Assembly: GCA_949825045.1 (NCBI GenBank)
Contig: OX463820.1
Location: forward strand, 11,854,501 to 11,918,500
Direction of reading: 5' to 3'
DNA length: 64,000 nucleotides
Source: Argyresthia goedartella
Taxonomy: Eukaryota; Arthropoda; Insecta; Lepidoptera; Argyresthiidae
In this document: piece by piece, positions 63,691 through 64,000 of the stretch
Position numbering within the stretch: position 1 is the first letter of the stretch
Layout of the letters: each line of letters begins with the position of its first letter
The notes under the pieces: model-generated
The model's input: the letters and a program-made list of their open reading frames with translations, nothing else
Told to the model about the DNA's origin: nothing
Databases searched by the model: none
Position numbers and translations under genes: made by a program

Positions 63691-64000
63691 TGGTGTCGGT
63701 CTACCTGTCAGGCTGTTGGTGAACTCGCCAAAATCACAAGCCATGATTTTAGGAACCAGGCACACTCTTTCCTTATTACAAAAGCCCTTTGTTCCTGTAT
63801 CGTACAATGGCATCACAATAGAGTTTACTGATAAAGCGAAAAACCTCGGGGTTATTTTTGACATCCACATGTCAGCGAGGTCAGCAGACGGGTCTTTGCG
63901 TCCTTCCACTCCCTGAGGCGAATGCAGTACTTCCTGCCGCAGAAGACCAAAATCACTCTTGTACAGTCCCTTATCCTGCTGGTAATCGACTATTCAGATG
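63691..64000 (+). pseudogene. LINE RT fragment running off the window
   Basis: Plus strand reads LLVNSPKSQAMILGTRHTLSL, then YNGITIEFTDKAKNLGVIFD, a frame change near 63870, then EVSRRVFASFHSLRRMQYFLP and KTKITLVQSLILLVIDYSD at the edge. This is the RT palm-to-thumb region, which in the protein precedes the C-terminal piece found on the other strand at 63690-63390. Confidence 0.7.

Overview
The window is eukaryotic, gene-poor and saturated with transposable elements, most likely from a moth or butterfly. I infer this from several features: a mag-type Gypsy element with very short (76 bp) LTRs, a DD37D mariner, BEL/Pao elements, CR1/Jockey-type and RTE LINEs, tRNA-like SINEs, and a dispersed repeat with the ccgtccgtccg/ttgccgctataac core that I associate with Lepidoptera. 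I recognise no host protein-coding gene. Nearly every coding-like stretch belongs to a mobile element, and most are broken by stops, frameshifts or later insertions.

Layout, left to right. 1-880: a dispersed repeat split by a solo LTR (27-598). 1001-2853: a tyrosine-recombinase element with a spliceosomal intron and 16-bp inverted termini, followed by a DIRS-like Gag remnant (3757-4610). 5911-6397: two adjacent perfect hairpins, then a MITE. 6543-11400: two LINE copies of one family, the second rearranged as if by twin priming. 11400-20500: mostly anonymous AT-rich DNA with a SINE, MITEs, foldbacks and hairpins. 20573-25424: a mag-like Gypsy element on the minus strand, split by a 5'-truncated LINE. 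25631-33309: a giant inverted repeat (arms about 1.45 kb) with a DUF4817-type transposase fragment in its centre and a 3.8-kb Harbinger-like element nested in its right arm. 33879-34236: an array of heat-shock-element-like motifs.

34415-43537 is one mariner that has been opened twice. A solo LTR sits in its 3' flank (34521-35012, TSD catag) and a full BEL/Pao element splits its transposase (35406-42717, TSD cttga). Removing both insertions and one TSD copy each leaves about 1.31 kb between TA-flanked inverted ends, a normal mariner length. 44180-49860 holds LINE 3' ends, an inverted 108-bp satellite, hairpins and an RTE insertion with a 12-bp TSD. 51520-57523 is a second BEL/Pao copy on the minus strand. 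It keeps its TSD (ccata) but has lost nearly all of its 3' LTR and the integrase C-terminus. The last 6 kb are repeats and a probable twin-primed LINE running off the window end.

The nesting gives a relative order of events: dispersed repeats and mariner first, LTR elements later. The best leads are the HSE-like array, the recombinase element with inverted termini, the UAG shared by both BEL gag/pol junctions, the giant palindrome and the cluster of perfect short hairpins. All calls were made by reading the sequence; no searches were run.
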